The notes under the pieces: model-generated
The model's database searches: none
The model's input: only the letters and a program-made list of their open reading frames with translations
Told to the model about the DNA's origin: nothing
Shown: positions 20,294-32,163 of the stretch, one piece after another
How positions within the stretch are numbered: position 1 is the first letter of the stretch
Layout: each line of letters starts with the position of its first letter
Assembly: GCA_947396885.1 (NCBI GenBank)
Contig: OX377204.1
Coordinates: 96,606,728-96,670,727 of the forward strand
DNA: 64,000 bases
Direction: 5' to 3'
From: Heligmosomoides polygyrus polygyrus
Lineage: Eukaryota > Nematoda > Chromadorea > Rhabditida > Heligmosomidae
Translations under genes and position numbers: made by a program

Positions 20294-20469
20294 GAATCTA
20301 TCCTAGTCGGGAGGGGCAATGTGATTATTATGCTACATCTCCTCTTCACTTGACTTTACCCAATACTAATCAGAGTCGTGAAACAGCAACAGAAGCTCAC
20401 GGGCAAGGCTAAGTAAGCGAACGGTAGATAAAACCATCAAATGCTCCCCCTCCCGACTAGGATAGATCC
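20294..20469. mobile_element. GGATC-TIR element, short form
   Basis: Ends AATCTATCCTAGTCGGGAGG and CCTCCCGACTAGGATAGATC. 176 bp, no coding capacity. Confidence 0.75.
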
Positions 20470-20519
20470 AAAAATTGCTAAGCTACCGCAATTTCCAGCA
20501 AAAAGTACCTCTTGGGCAT

Positions 20520-20800
20520 TAGGTTGAGCTCTTCTGCTCAATTGTTCCTTCGTATTTGACGCTTCCCCCGTCGCTCAAGATAGGAGAATTCGTTGGGCTA
20601 TTTTGGCACGCCAGGCGGTCGAATGGAGACCCTGTTAAGGCCATGGCGGCAAGCAGAGCCACAGTAAGTAGTGAAGGTTTCCTGTTCTTCCTTCGGATTT
20701 GACCCACCGCTGCCCCTCTAGGAAGCGGGGCTACTGGGCTATTTTGGCACGCCGCCGGGACAAACGGAGACCAGGGTGATCTTCAGCAGAACGGATGATG
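20520..20800. repeat. Direct repeat with GGGCTATTTTGGCACGCC
   Basis: GGGCTATTTTGGCACGCC occurs at about 20597 and 20737, each followed by a GGAGACC motif; a third partial copy (AGCGGGACCTACTGGGCTAT) lies at about 22003. Confidence 0.45.
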
Positions 20801-20840
20801 TAGTGGATGACGGGTGGTATAGTGGATCAACGAAACTCTA

Positions 20841-21572
20841 GAAAGAATCTCCGTCCTCGAAATAGTAAAAAAAGGGTTTGTTTTGCCGAATCCTTGAGAC
20901 AAACGAGCAGGAGGCACCGGAATTTGTTACGGTTAAGGGTTAGCAGGGTCGAGCTTACCACGGCAGCGCAAAGAAGTGGCGTCGTGCACTCAGTGGCGCA
21001 GTGGTAGATGTACTGCTTCATGGTCGTGACGCCGAGGGTTCGGTTCCCGACTTGCAGTGCATTCTTGCATTTGTATCATAGTATCGGATTTCCATAGAGA
21101 TTTCCATATCTGAACTTTTTTGGAGTTTGCTGATGTTTTAACTACATATTCCTTGTTAGCACCTCGTGATGCACCAGCAATGCCAAAATATGCGAAATAC
21201 GACGATATTTATATGAAATATTCATGAAATATTGCTGGTGTATCACGCACGAGGTGCCAACAAGGAATATGTAAACTCAGAAAACTCCAAAGAATGTTCA
21301 GATATGGAAATATCTATGGAAACCCGATACTATGGTAAAAGTGCAAAAACGCGGTGTAGCACGGGAACCGAACCCTCGACGTTACGATCATGAAGCAGTA
21401 CCACTACCTCTGCGCCACCCAGCCCATGACACCAGCTCCTGCGGCGCCGTGGTAAGCTCGACCCTGCGCGCGCTTAACCGTTACAAATTTCGCCGCCTCC
21501 TACTCGTTTCCCTCAAGGATTCGGCACAAACAAAACATATTCTGTTACTATTTCGAGGACGGAGATTTTTCC
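20841..21572. repeat. Foldback element with a tRNA-like sequence in each arm
   Basis: Two arms of about 350 bp, inverted around a centre near 21205. Outer ends AATCTCCGTCCTCGAAATAG and its complement; each arm carries GGTGGCGCAGAGGTAGT/AGTGGCGCAGTGGTAG and GAGGGTTCGGTTCCCG, an A-box/B-box pair with CTGCTTCAT between. Cloverleaf pairing of the anticodon arm is poor. The inner arms (CATATTCCTTGTTAGCACCT) also match. Confidence 0.75.
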
Positions 21573-21574
21573 TA

Positions 21575-22080
21575 TTGTATTCGTTCTTGCCGTTCATGGT
21601 GCGTTGTTGAGACAGTCCCATTGTGTGTGTGAGAGAAACGAAATGCATGACGCATACCGAAGTGACGTGGACTGGTCTGCCTGCAAAGAGACGTCAGAAA
21701 CCACAAACCACATGCGTCACCACCATCAGAAGTGGAATTCGTCGAGTTCTTCATGCGCTCTCAAACGAGGACAGAATGCAAGTGTAGTGTCGATGCTGTC
21801 AAGTGCAATGTTCGCGGGGAAACTCGTCGCTTTCAGCTGCGTTTTCGCTGCTGAAAGAAAAACAGAACGACGAGAACAAAGTGCAGCAGGCGTTGTGGAG
21901 CAACGTTGATTCGTTTAGGGACCTCATCGGATTATTTCGAACGATTTCCAAAGCCTAATCCTTGATTAGGTCTACTTTGTTAGTATTATCCCTACCGCTT
22001 CAGGAAGCGGGACCTACTGGGCTATTTTGGCACATTGCTGTGCTGGGGAAATGGAATGCATCGCGTATACGTTCTAGTTG
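21575..22080. other. No recognisable gene
   Basis: A 101-codon + frame at 21604-21909 has no domain I can name. A copy of AAGCGGGACCTACTGGGCTA ends the stretch. Confidence 0.3.
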
Positions 22081-22082
22081 AC

Positions 22083-22400
22083 ATCACCTGTATCACCTGT
22101 CGTCCCGTTGATCATCGAATTGCTCAAGCCGGTGCCAGCAGCGTCTCCATTCGCCCCTGTCGCGTGCCAGAGTGATCCAATGGATTCTCTTCGCTCGAAG
22201 AGCATCATATCGTTCCTTCAGGGCTTTCCCGAAGAAGTCTGACGAACGCATTGGTGAGCGTCCTGGTGTTCTCTTGAGTCCTGCGGAATCCAGTCGGTGA
22301 GGGCTCTCGTCCAGCGGGTGCCTGCGAAGCGCATTACGTGGATGGCACACCTAATTTTCGACGAGTTGGCTCACACGACAGCGTCTCTAATCTTCGAACG
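22083..22400 (-). mobile_element. RTE LINE 3' fragment
   Basis: Minus strand: RWAGH-like region to the end of the ORF (RIHWITLARDRGEWRR), then ACGACAGGTGATACAGGTGA at the 3' end, the short tandem tail typical of RTE elements. 5'-truncated; frameshifted relative to the 46-kb copy. Confidence 0.8.
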
Positions 22401-22567
22401 TCGACGGAAAGCTAGGAATGATTTGTCCAACTTTGTTACCCTTCAGCTTGTAGGCTGACTTGTATGAAGCTTCTGACACGACTTTCTCCCGCCCATGTGA
22501 AGGAAGAGAGGGCGAGGTGGAACATTCTCGGAGAGATTGGGTAAGAAAGGGCACTGTGTTTAGATTC

Positions 22568-22832
22568 CTGGGGTTAAATTTATCAATAATAGAACCTGTG
22601 GGTATGCGATGTACAAGGGGTGAGATAAGAGATAGGGTATGAGGGATAGAGATGTGTGCTTCATGCTGGGGCCGGATTCATCAACAATTAAACCTATGGG
22701 TATGCGGGGTGTAAATGGTAGAGATAAGATAAGAACCAGGTAGAGATAGCGCAAGAGTCAGAAACGCAGGCTTCATCGTGGGTATCTCTACCACTATACC
22801 CGCGGGTTAGTCGTTGATGAATCCGGCCCCTG
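22568..22832. mobile_element. P3 copy inserted next to a P3 half-copy
   Basis: Half-copy 22568-22666 (GGGTTAAATTTATCAATAAT... ATGTGTGCTTCATG) followed by a complete copy 22669-22832 with ends GGGCCGGATTCATCAACAAT and TCGTTGATGAATCCGGCCC, flanked by CTG. Confidence 0.75.
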
Positions 22833-22834
22833 AA

Positions 22835-23315
22835 GTAAAATGCGTGCAATGTACTCTACCCAAAGGTCGTCCATGCCCTCCTTGTGTTCTTCAGCCGCTT
22901 CTGATAACACAGCTCCTTGTTCCTAAGGTCCTGTCCGGCGGTGAGTAATCTCCCAGTAGCGCACTTGTCACCGCTCTGCTTACATAAACTGTAAAGCGAG
23001 ACGGTTCCCAGATAAACATCTCTCATTCTCTTCGAAAGTTCCGACTGTGGAACCAGTATTCCCCCTGTCTGCACGCCGAATGACCTCGCCGCTTGCCACC
23101 GCTGGACTTTTACTGAACTTTTCGGCGAATTCAAATGACAAATTGAACACTGGGCCCGAAGTATGCGATAGAAGAAGGGCGGTATAACTACTTTAATTCA
23201 TGGTTCGTCCAGTAGACTTTGCTTTTACTAGTATTTCTGCATGATATCCAAGTATAATTAATTCAGTAAAAATACAAATAAACATAAAATAATCATTCAA
23301 AGTTATTAGTGAGAT
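22835..23315. other. Unassigned, one 92-codon minus frame
   Basis: A minus frame at 22856-23134 is open but shows no known domain. Nothing else seen. Confidence 0.3.
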
Positions 23316-23640
23316 ATTCAGAGACGCTGTCGCGTGGGCCAAGTTGTCGAAAATTAGGTGGGCCGGCCACGTAATGCGCTTCGCAGACACCCGCTGGACG
23401 AGGGCCGCCACCGACTGGATTCCGCAGGACTCAAGAGAACACCAGGACGCCCACCAACGCGTTGGTCGGACTTCTTCGTGAAAGCCCTGAACGACCGATA
23501 TGACGCTCTTCGTGTCCCTCGAGCGAGGAGGATCCATTGGAGCACTCTAGCACGCGACAGGGACGAATGGACACGCTGCTGGTGCCCGCTCGAGCAAGTC
23601 GATGATCAACAGGACGACAGGTGATATAGGTGACAGAGAG
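23316..23640 (+). mobile_element. RTE LINE 3' fragment
   Basis: Plus-strand equivalent of the 22.1-kb copy: [58 protein letters not shown], ending GACGACAGGTGATATAGGTG. 5'-truncated at AGACGCTGTCGCGTGGGCC. Confidence 0.85.
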
Positions 23641-24195
23641 ATAAGACTAGAATCACTACGACCAAGCGGGATAAATTCTTAAAGCGATATACATTGTGGT
23701 CTATCATTCCGCCTGCGAGGTCTTTTATGGTGAAATTATATCATGCTTAAACATTTGTATTGCCGATTATATTTACATAGTTATTACACTATTTTTCTAT
23801 TTTTTTTTAAATTTTTTAGGCGGAAATTTTAGCTGAGAAAGTGATAACAATGGGGATAGATAAGGTCTATTCTTTCGCCAGCGAGGTTTTTGAAGTGAAA
23901 CTTTATTATGAATTTACTCGGAAATTCTTTTAATTTTTCATTGTTTTTTATTATTATTTATTTATTTATTTATTACAATGCACATATTTGTGCGCTATAA
24001 TTGATATATATATATGTAGATATAGATATGTAGATATATAGGCAGTATAGTCGTTGTAATCGCGAAAACAGTCGAGCAATATGGATATATATATAGTGTC
24101 GTCATTATAGTCCGCGAGAATAATTGAACACTGTCGATATAAATACCGGAGCCCATGTGTGTAATAGAGCAAAGTCGGGAACGTCTGAAGAATTA
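23641..24195. other. AT-rich stretch with TTTA and AT microsatellites
   Basis: TTATTTATTTATTTATTAC at about 23955 and (AT)-rich runs at 24003-24110. No gene signal. Confidence 0.4.
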
Positions 24196-25135
24196 TTATT
24201 ATTATTTATCCTTATAATAGGATACTAGCGTTATGTAATAATAGTAAGGTAGTCCGTTTCCGGTATTGAGTTAGAGACGGTATGGTTATTGTAGCCTGTC
24301 TTTTTCTTCCAATGATTTCTTGTTTTCTTCGTGTAGCAGCACAAATAAAGAGCGAACGCCATGCTTCATATGTCGGGATAATCAAGATCTCTTCATTGAT
24401 CTGCGCAGATAGCGTTTACAAATGATCTGGAATGTTAAGAGTTGATAGCAGATCTATTTTTTAAAGTCTCTTTTTAAATGTCGGAACATTAGGTGCCTCT
24501 ATAATAATGCGTGGAATTAATTGAAGTCATCTCGCTGTTCGAAAGAACAGTGAGTTCAATAGCCCATTTCCGTGTCTACTATGAATTCTTTCACAGTGCA
24601 GTGATAGCGTACTTATACGGCCTCGACTGGGTCTGAAAATCCAATATTTACTAGCTTTCAGTTTAAGCTCTCCCTTCAATATTTTAAAACAAAATGTTAG
24701 ATCGTTAATCACTCTTCGATATAGAAGACTACGAAGGTTGAAAAATCTTAGCCGCTCCTTGTAATTAGGCATGCTCCTTGGGTAATCTGCACTTGGAAAG
24801 CATTTAAACATTAGGATTCGTGTGAAAGTTCTTTGTATTTTTTCTAGTTTTATTTGTCCGTTTTTAGTATGGGGACTCCATATTTGAGAGCCATATTCTA
24901 TAATTGGGATCACATAGGTTTTATAAAGCTTCAGTAGTACTGCGGGATCATTGGTGTATGTATTTCTTAAGATAGAAAACATGACTGAAAAGGCCTTCCG
25001 CACGGTAATGTCGATGTGATTATCAAATCGTAGTCCTGTATCGAGATGAAGGCCAAGATCGCGTGGAGTACTATTAGCTGTGTTTCTAGAAACATGTTTA
25101 GTTATTGTTCTTTTCAGGTTTTTTTTCTAGTACTG
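24196..25135 (-). mobile_element. Non-LTR LINE fragment, C-terminal part of the reverse transcriptase ORF
   Basis: The frame 24527-25003 (-), extendable upstream as PRDLGLHLDTGLRFDNHI, reads LLKLYKTYVIPIIEYGSQIW, NGQIKLEKIQRTFTRIL and MPNYKERLRFFNLRSLLYRR. This is the thumb and C-terminal region found in CR1/Jockey-like LINEs. The catalytic palm is absent (5'-truncated). A 3' UTR-like stretch ends in a TAA repeat at about 24196-24215. Confidence 0.75.
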
Positions 25136-25192
25136 GATCTGCCTTAGTTAAAGGACGATGTGTAAAAGGTTATGCGCACCTTTTAGTGCAGT

Positions 25193-25240
25193 AAATAAAT
25201 AAATAAATAAACAAATAAATAAATAAATAAATAAATAAAT
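25193..25240. repeat. (TAAA)n microsatellite
   Basis: Twelve or so TAAA units. Confidence 0.9.
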
Positions 25241-25609
25241 AACAGTGCAATTAAAGTTTTATGGAAATATTAGAGACATTTAACTTACATACCGCCTGTC
25301 GATCAGCTGATTCTAGTCCCCGTTTCCCCGAAGAATAAAAATTCCACTGTAATACACCACCGGCTATCAGGATAACCCATACCATACTACAGTGTAAGTC
25401 ATTTCGTTTTTTTTTCAAAATTTTTCACACAGCGGAACTATTCTATGCGCTTGTCGTGCTTTTTGGGTGTTTATTTATTTATCTTTGCGTCTAAAATATT
25501 TCATCAAAAATGGCTTTTAATTGGTTTCTAGGCGAGTGCTATCTTATTTTTTATCATATTTATTATATTGTAAAAATAATAATTCTGTAGTATGTAAGCA
25601 GCACTTAGA
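25241..25609. other. AT-rich, nothing assigned
   Basis: No frame or repeat motif of note. Confidence 0.3.
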
Positions 25610-26755
25610 CTATCAATAACAATGACTATCAATGACATTATCAACACATGTAAGCAGCACTTACAGTGTGAATCGAATAAAAATAACGACGAGGCGATCG
25701 AGTGCATGGCGCGATCTCGGGTGTACTACATTAAATGGCAGTTGTTTGACTGCGCTTCAGAACAAATCTGGACTCATATTATTTTCCAGAAAAATGAAAT
25801 TTTTATAAACTTATTACACTTGACGGGCCCGTGTAGCGCAGTCGGAGGAGGTGCTTGCTGTCGCGTGCACCCGATACCAGGTTCCTGGTTCGGATTTCCT
25901 GCCCAGGCCAACCAAGCCTTCCATCCCTCCTGGGTGGGTGAATTGGTGTACGAGGCTTGTCTGAGAAGGATAAAGCGCTGACTTGTTCATCGGCTGGCCA
26001 CCGCAAGTCATTGTATGGCCAAATACACATTCAAACGACATCCCGTAGAAGTAGAATGCGTGGCGCATCTCAAAAGGTACTGAGCAGTGCCTTCCTTTAT
26101 CCTTACCTTTTAGCCGGATCTTTTAGCTGGAAAGACTCATAATAATAAGGGTAGATCAGCATTTACGCTCTCATCGAATAAAATAGCAACGAGCTAGTCA
26201 AATGCTTGGTGCGATCTCTTACTGTACTACTTTACACGATTGCTGCCTTAGAATAAAATTCAAACAAATTTTTTCTTCGAATAAAAACCAAAATTTTATA
26301 AAATTATTACACTTACTGGGGCAGATGAACTAAAGAATTCAGAGAAGGTCATGCTTTCCTTGAACAAAAGATGATTCTAACGATCTTAGTGAGTCTGTAG
26401 TTTAACCTACCTGAAGGTCATTTCGATTTGGAAAAGTTCGCTTAGCTTCTGCAAAGTCTTAGGCTTAGGCTTAGAAGAGTGTCGAATTTGACGTGAAAAG
26501 TGTCCAATTCTACGTGAAAATGGTATAGATCAACGTGGAATGTGGTCGATTGCTTTGGGATGCGCCACGCCTTCCACCACCACTACGATACTGTGAAGGC
26601 AGGTTGAATGCGTACATCCCCTGGACAGCGATATTTCAAGCCATTTAACAGCTGAGAAACTTGAAAAAAATCAAAATCGAAATTTGACTCGAAGAGTGTC
26701 CAATTTAGTCTGAAAAGTGCCCAATTCGACGTGAAAATGGTATATTTCCTGCTCA
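25610..26755. repeat. P7-type repeat region (GTGTCC subterminal motif)
   Basis: Contains the P7 landmarks: AATCGAATAAAAATAACGAC and GTGCATGGCGCGATCTC near 25700, and short tandem GAAGAGTGTCCAATTTAGTC / AAGTGCCCAATTCGACGTGA near 26470-26530 and 26690-26750. A SINE-A is nested inside (25828-26115) and a SINE-A 3' piece lies at 26556-26625. Boundaries are approximate. Confidence 0.45.
25828..26115 (+). mobile_element. SINE-A copy, nearly full length
   Basis: Head GTGTAGCGCAGTCGGAGGAG, B box GGTTCGGATTTCC, CCTTCCATCCCTCC, GGATAAAGCGCTGACTTGTT, GTCATTGTATGGCCAAATAC, GTAGAATGCGTGGCGCATC and a TTTATCCTTACCTTTTA end. Confidence 0.9.
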
Positions 26756-27670
26756 TTCTTTGGAGGCCTATTGCTGTTACCGCAACAAGGTCAGCAGATT
26801 CTGAAGGGGCTTATCAGCGAGCTGTTCGCGACCAGTCACACGGCCTAACAAGGCAAACAATTCCAACATTACTCAGCGCCGCTGTGACAACGTGCCGTCG
26901 TTGCGTCGTCGCTGATTCAGAAAATTCGAATCGCCTGAATAGCGTGCCCCGGCTGGGTGATCGAAGGTTGAACTCACGACCAGAAAGGAGGGGGGGGGGG
27001 GGGAGAGATTCCATGTCGAGCCGCCAATGGCGCGAAAATCGTGAACGAACGAGGCCATCAACGGCGATGGGGCGCGAAAATAATGACCGCTGTTGTACGC
27101 TTCGTAAGAGCTCCACAAGAACGACGGTGGTGTTTCGGATCGGAAATCAACGACTACTAACGACCTTAACAAACTAGTGGGCATTTTCTGTTAAAATCGA
27201 ATTCTGAATTTTCGACGAATTTTTCTTAGCAGCGCTGCCTTTTTTCCTTCTCAAATCAAAATCGCGATATGATGGTTGCATGGCGCAATCTCTTTTTTAG
27301 CACTAAAATTGGCAGTCTTCCTACTCTTTAACGAAATTTCAAATAGCTGCTTATCCCCAGAAAATAGTTTTTTTTAATAAAATTTTAAGCAATGTGCTCA
27401 CTTATTGGGTAGGTAAAAACGGAGACTTTACCACAATTCTAATAGTTCAGAGTCTATGCTCGGTTTTCTGCTATTAGTTTTTTCTTCTGTTCCTTGACCG
27501 TCTTGTCCAGTTTTATGCTTTCTTTTTCAGCTGGGTAAGTATTTTGTTAACCCGATTACTGACAATTTTTAATTATTTGATCTTAAAAAATTTAAATGAT
27601 TTTTAAACGAATTTTCATGGTGGGTACATCTTTTTTAAGGCTATCGTTAGCACGAAATAGTGCCCACAGT
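26756..27670. other. Unassigned, contains a poly-G run
   Basis: A run of 14 G lies at about 26989-27003. Overlapping frames at 26731-27184 on both strands have no known domain. TGCATGGCGCAATCTC at about 27278 is a P7-like motif. Confidence 0.3.
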
Positions 27671-27671
27671 A

Positions 27672-27689
27672 AATAAATAAATAAAGAAA

Positions 27690-27735
<46 letters not shown>
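27672..27735. repeat. (TAAA)n microsatellite
   Basis: About sixteen TAAA units. Confidence 0.9.
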
Positions 27736-27737
<2 letters not shown>

Positions 27738-27851
27738 ACTATGTAGAGCATAATTTAAAAATGTCAGATTATATATATATTATATATTAAATATTAAATA
27801 TTATATGTTATGTAAGCATTCCGATATTTATTCCTTATCCTCCAAATGGTC

Positions 27852-28014
27852 CTAGTCGCGAATGTGAGCAGCATTGGGAGACGGAGCACGCCGGCCAATC
27901 AGGCTGCATCGAACGGTCGTACAAGTCAGAGAAGGCATGTAGGTCAGGGCTCTCATTGGCTAATCTGGCGCGCTCCTACCTCCCAATGCTGCCCAGATTC
28001 GCGACATGTACCCT
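27852..28014. mobile_element. P1 palindromic element
   Basis: Ends TAGTCGCGAATGTGAGCAGC and GCTGCCCAGATTCGCGACAT; inner GGCCAATCAGG and TCATTGGCTAATCTGGCGC. Both CCAAT motifs are oriented symmetrically. Confidence 0.8.
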
Positions 28015-28321
28015 TTAAATGAATTAACGATAAGGACAGGCAACTCAGATGCGCTCGTCGGACCTGTTGGAAAAGTCCAGGCGGTCTGCTGTCGGAAAAA
28101 AGAGATTTCGATTGCATCTGGGCCAACAAGACTTTCAACACTTCAAGATGAGTGAATTAGTGGTTGACTCTTAAAAATACTTGCTTGACGTAGAGCACAG
28201 TAGAAATAGAAGGCATGGCGCATCCCACCAAAGGATGCTTAACCCCAGCTTTTACCCCTATTTATTTGATTTGATTTGATTGTTATTATACTTGCAGTTC
28301 CGAAGCAAAACCTGTCCCTTA

Positions 28322-28443
28322 GGCCCCGACGCCGAGCGACGAGACGACATGTAAAGTGGCCAAATTGATCGATCGCGTAGCTCGATCAATATGGCCACTA
28401 TACATGGCGTCGCATCGCTCGGCGTCGAAGTATAAACGGGGCC
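28322..28443. mobile_element. P4 MITE with TTA target duplication
   Basis: Ends GGCCCCGACGCCGAGCGACG and GTCGAAGTATAAACGGGGCC. TTA at 28319-28321 and 28444-28446. The left arm lacks the TTTATACTT segment that the right arm has. Confidence 0.8.
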
Positions 28444-28479
28444 TTAAGCTGAAAATAAATGCTAAAGTTGCGCTTTTGA

Positions 28480-28810
28480 GAAATTTTATCGAACAAATGT
28501 ATTGCTCATAAATTCTCTCATATGATCGACAATCGAATAAGCCACAAATTTCATTTATTCGAATATTTGAATGATCGAATAATTCGTTCGAATCAGGTCC
28601 TGTGCTTGAAGATTTAAAGTTTATTCTAATAAAATTATTCGACTTCGTGGTCGAGTAGTCGAGTAGAGTTGAAATATTCGATTTTCGAATAATGTTTGAA
28701 TATGACTCCTTTTTGATGTTAGAGTTTGAACGATTATTCAAGAAATTCTAGACATATCGAATATTCGAATATTCGAACAATTATTCGGATATATTCATCC
28801 GAGCACAACT
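28480..28810. repeat. TTCGAA-rich repeat
   Basis: TATTCGAATATTTGAATGAT, CGAATATTCGAATATTCGAA and others, ending ATCCGAGCACAACTATAAG, the mirror of the 9.2-kb start. Confidence 0.65.
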
Positions 28811-28978
28811 ATAAGAAATGCCACCCTACTCTAGCACACAACAAGTGTTAGCTCATGCCTCGAAAGAGGAGAATGAAAACGACTCCAAGCTAGCAGCCGC
28901 CCGAGTATGAAAAACTTTTATGGGTAGAACAAAGTTAACGAATAACAAAAAAAGTTGTTCAAAAAGTTGAAAAATTTG

Positions 28979-29182
28979 GTACATGTCGCGATTTTGGGCA
29001 CCTTTAGAAGGTGCGAACGCTCCAGCCAATCACATCCAGGCAAAGCGGGACGAAGCAGGCCAGCCAATCAGGGTGTCGATCGTACACTTCTTCTCTGGAC
29101 ATGCCGTTTATTCGATTCGGCTTGATTTTCTTGAGCTTTTCCACATTCCAATGCTGCCCGCTTTCGCGACATGTACCAAAAA
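28979..29182. mobile_element. P1 palindromic element
   Basis: Ends GTACATGTCGCGATTTTGGG and GCTGCCCGCTTTCGCGACAT. Inner CCAGCCAATCACATCC and CCAGCCAATCAGGG (two CCAAT boxes in the left arm). Confidence 0.8.
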
Positions 29183-29516
29183 AGTTGGAGCAAATTCATT
29201 CGCATGTGTCTATTCTCAAAAAGTCAAGCGCTTTTCGTGAAAACAAGAGATTTTCGCCTGTTTAGGATAAAAGCTGCCAATTCGTCAGACTTCTATGGTT
29301 TAATTCAATACTTCAGGCGTATCAATCGACGACGGAAGAGACGACGAAAGGCGATGGGCAGAAGACTCGGCGTGAGAAGAAAAGCGAGTCGTCTTCTGGA
29401 TTCGTCCAGACGCTCACGTCATTCATGCCTATACTGCAGTGGCTACCAAAGTCAGTAGGTGTTCGTCTTGCTTTTGTGTGCTTTCGGCGCTGACGGGGAT
29501 TAGCTGTATACGGCTC
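29183..29516. other. Unassigned
   Basis: Short + frame 29171-29458 with an Arg-rich end (RRINRRRKRRRKAMGRRLGV). No family recognised. Confidence 0.25.
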
Positions 29517-29713
29517 GGATCTATCCTAGTTGGGAGGGGTAAACTCAAAGTCTCAACTGTGTAGATCACCCCACGTCATACAACCACGTTCCCTGAACCA
29601 AAATAAAACTCTCACACCATGGAACAGCTCCTGAAGGTCTCGCAGAAATTCAAAGAAGGGGTTGGAGTGCGAACCACTATATGCCCCCCCCCCCCTCCGA
29701 CTAGGATACGTCC
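29517..29713. mobile_element. GGATC-TIR element, short form
   Basis: Ends GGATCTATCCTAGTTGGGAG and a run of 12 C followed by TCCGACTAGGATACGTCC. The C run is the complement of the expanded G run seen at 9.9 kb. Confidence 0.75.
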
Positions 29714-30714
29714 CACTGCTCAATCGGCAGGAAGGGCTGTTACTATCAGTTCGATTCTCTCACCCCCTTCTAGTCGACGAATTCAGGCGGGGTATAACAC
29801 TGTAAAACGGATATCAGACTTTATGCATGGGCGAAATAGGCCGACGAGATGCTCCAATGCTGTTTGTGGTTAGATGTGGAATGCATGGCGCATCCCAAAG
29901 ATATCGACTGGTCGAGAATGTTCGCCCCGTGGCAGTTCGATGTAAAGGCCTCCCGAACAACGGGGAGGGGTTCCCTTCCCGTGTTGTCCCGTTCCATATC
30001 GATGAATAATTGCCTCTAATCGCCTTATCGACAACATTCCAGTGACCACGACGGAATTATCGTTGGACTGGTAGCACAGTGTTTCCACGGATGGTAACTG
30101 ATCGTTGGGAAAATATTGTGGGGGTGGAATCTATTCGGCGTATGTGAATGATGCCGTAGTAAGTAGGAAAAACTGGTTCTAGCGAAAGGATTGGGAAAAT
30201 GCGGCAGTTCGCGCCCTCATTAATGAAGTGCAGCGCTCAAAAATCGGATTTGTTCAGATTTGGCCAGTAGTCAGACTAGCCCACATAACTACGGGTTCGA
30301 CTGCTGGCTGGGGATTTCCCCAAGAAATCAATAAGAATCCATATACATATTCCTGCGAGGGACGCGCCAGAGTGTGAATTCTGTGCAAAAATCGATAAAT
30401 CGATCCCTATTGATCAGGCGGCCGATATTGGTTACCTATTATGAATTTCCTCCATTGTCCGAAATTAAAGTAACAAATCTAGATGGAAACCGCTCGAAGA
30501 CCGCTAAACCTTTCACTGGACAGACGTACAGACGCTAGTTCTTTTATAGGATTTTGGCATGCGCTACGCACTCTACATCTACGCGATATCGGTAGCGTAT
30601 TGAGTGAGCAAGTTGTCCATGGAACGACAAGCAGCGACCAGACAATGGCCTTCAACCATTGTAATAGTAATGACTGATAGTGATAGTTACTTACTTAGAT
30701 GGCTCATCCTCTCA
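29714..30714. other. Unassigned, with two SINE-A 3' scraps
   Basis: SINE-A 3' motifs at 29875-29900 (GTGGAATGCATGGCGCATCC) and, reversed, at 30555-30600 (GGCATGCGCTACGCACTCTA). No gene recognised. Confidence 0.35.
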
Positions 30715-30883
30715 GGGCCGGATTCATCAACGACTTACATAACTTTAACAGAGAATTCACGGCGGAAAACTCAGATGACGCGGCTTATCGCTCACCATAT
30801 CGCTTGATAAGCCGCGCTATCTGAGTCTCCCGCTGTGAGTTCTTTGTTAAAGCTATGTAAGTCGTTGACGAAACCAGCCCCTG
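30715..30883. mobile_element. Long hairpin element, P3-like ends
   Basis: Ends GGGCCGGATTCATCAACGAC and GTCGTTGACGAAACCAGCCC. The arms match almost to the centre (ACATAACTTTAACAGAGAAT facing GTTCTTTGTTAAAGCTATGT; GCGGCTTATCGC facing GATAAGCCGCGC). The interior differs from other P3 copies. Confidence 0.75.
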
Positions 30884-30899
30884 GGTGTGCGAGTCCCAA

Positions 30900-31640
30900 C
30901 GCAATCGATCCAGGATCTTCGTACAGCTCGACTCGAACGAATCCCACGATTCTCAGCCGATTCTGAATTAGAATTTGGCAAGGAACGATGCCTTTCGACG
31001 ATTCCGACGAACACATCTGACCACCTTGTTGGAGGTCTTCATCGAGGACGCTTGCACCTTCTTGTAATCCACTCCGCTGTTTTTCCTCTCCAGCAGTCGT
31101 CTGCATGGTATGACCATCCCATCGATGCTTCATCTTCAATGTGCATTCCGCCGTGTCTCTTACAAGTCGTTTGTTAGTCGTGACATCGTGAGTAAACCGA
31201 AACTGTGACGGCCAGCTCGGTGTTGTGATAACCGATTGAACTTGAGAAGACATCTTTCGAGCGCTGTTTGAGTAGTACGCAAGGACTTTGATGCGGACGC
31301 AATGTCAGCCCACGTTTCGTTGATGTAGCAGAGCGCTGGGAGGACGGTTGAATTAAACAGTTGGGCGCGTAGATCGGGATCCGAGAGTTGGTCGGTGGCC
31401 TCTTTGAGAGACCCGTAAACCGACCACGCAGCCTTCCTCCTTCTTAATCGTTCCTTCCTCATGTTGATGGAACGGCTGTCCATGTTGATGGAACGGCCCA
31501 GGTAGTATGTTGTTTCTGTCAAAGAAGAGCCATCAATAGTCTCCTTCGCACCAGGCGCTTTTCATGAACTGTGTCTTCTTCCGGTTTATTCGCGGTTCGG
31601 TTTTCATCACTGCTCTGTTGGGTTTGTTCGGCATCGTCTC
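30900..31640 (-). mobile_element. RTE LINE fragment, second family
   Basis: Minus strand from about 31640: RINRKKTQFMKSAWCEGDY, then RRRKAAWSVYGSLKEATDQL, LFNSTVLPALCYINETWADI, TQTALERCLLKFNRLSQHRA and KHRWDGHTMQ, with frameshifts. This is the C-terminal half of an RTE ORF, about half identical by eye to the 41-kb family, so a distinct lineage. No palm motif is present. Confidence 0.75.
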
Positions 31641-31831
31641 CGCTTCAGCGGTAGTCGTCGACTAATAGTGATAGTTAGAGAAGCTTGCTTGGTTTTGCAA
31701 GGTTTGTAGCCCTTTCCTTCCGAATGGGCCGCCCCAATTGTACAGATTGAGGCATTTAAATCCGGCCAAACTAAGCTTTCTCTTTTCAAACAAATGTATT
31801 ACACATCAAAATACAAATGAAATAGACAATC

Positions 31832-32163
31832 CGGATCTATCCTAGCGAGGGGCACTTAACTAAGAATTATGCAACAAATTGACCTGGGATTGGCGGAGCG
31901 GCTTCTAGAGCACAAAATAGGACCTAAGCTGTCAAAATTCACAAAAAATTTATATTCAGTTCCAACGCGGATGTAAACAGACAATTCCCCTCACTATGAC
32001 AGATCCGGGTTACAACATGTGAGGGTCGATCAGCTGTGTTTGAACATGCGTTGCCCTCCGAGGCAACCATGGCAATTTGTTTATTTGTTTGCTTCTTAGG
32101 TTCTGTTTCGTTCTCTTGAAGCCACTCCGTGCGTCTCAAGTCAATTGGTTACATAATTCTTAC
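31832..32163. mobile_element. GGATC-TIR element, right end truncated
   Basis: Left end GGATCTATCCTAGCGAGGGG, then AAGAATTATGCAACAAATTG facing CAATTGGTTACATAATTCTT at the right. Inner GATCCGGGTTACAACATGTG corresponds to the duplicated block at 10.1 kb. The terminal 20 bp at the right are missing. Confidence 0.65.
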
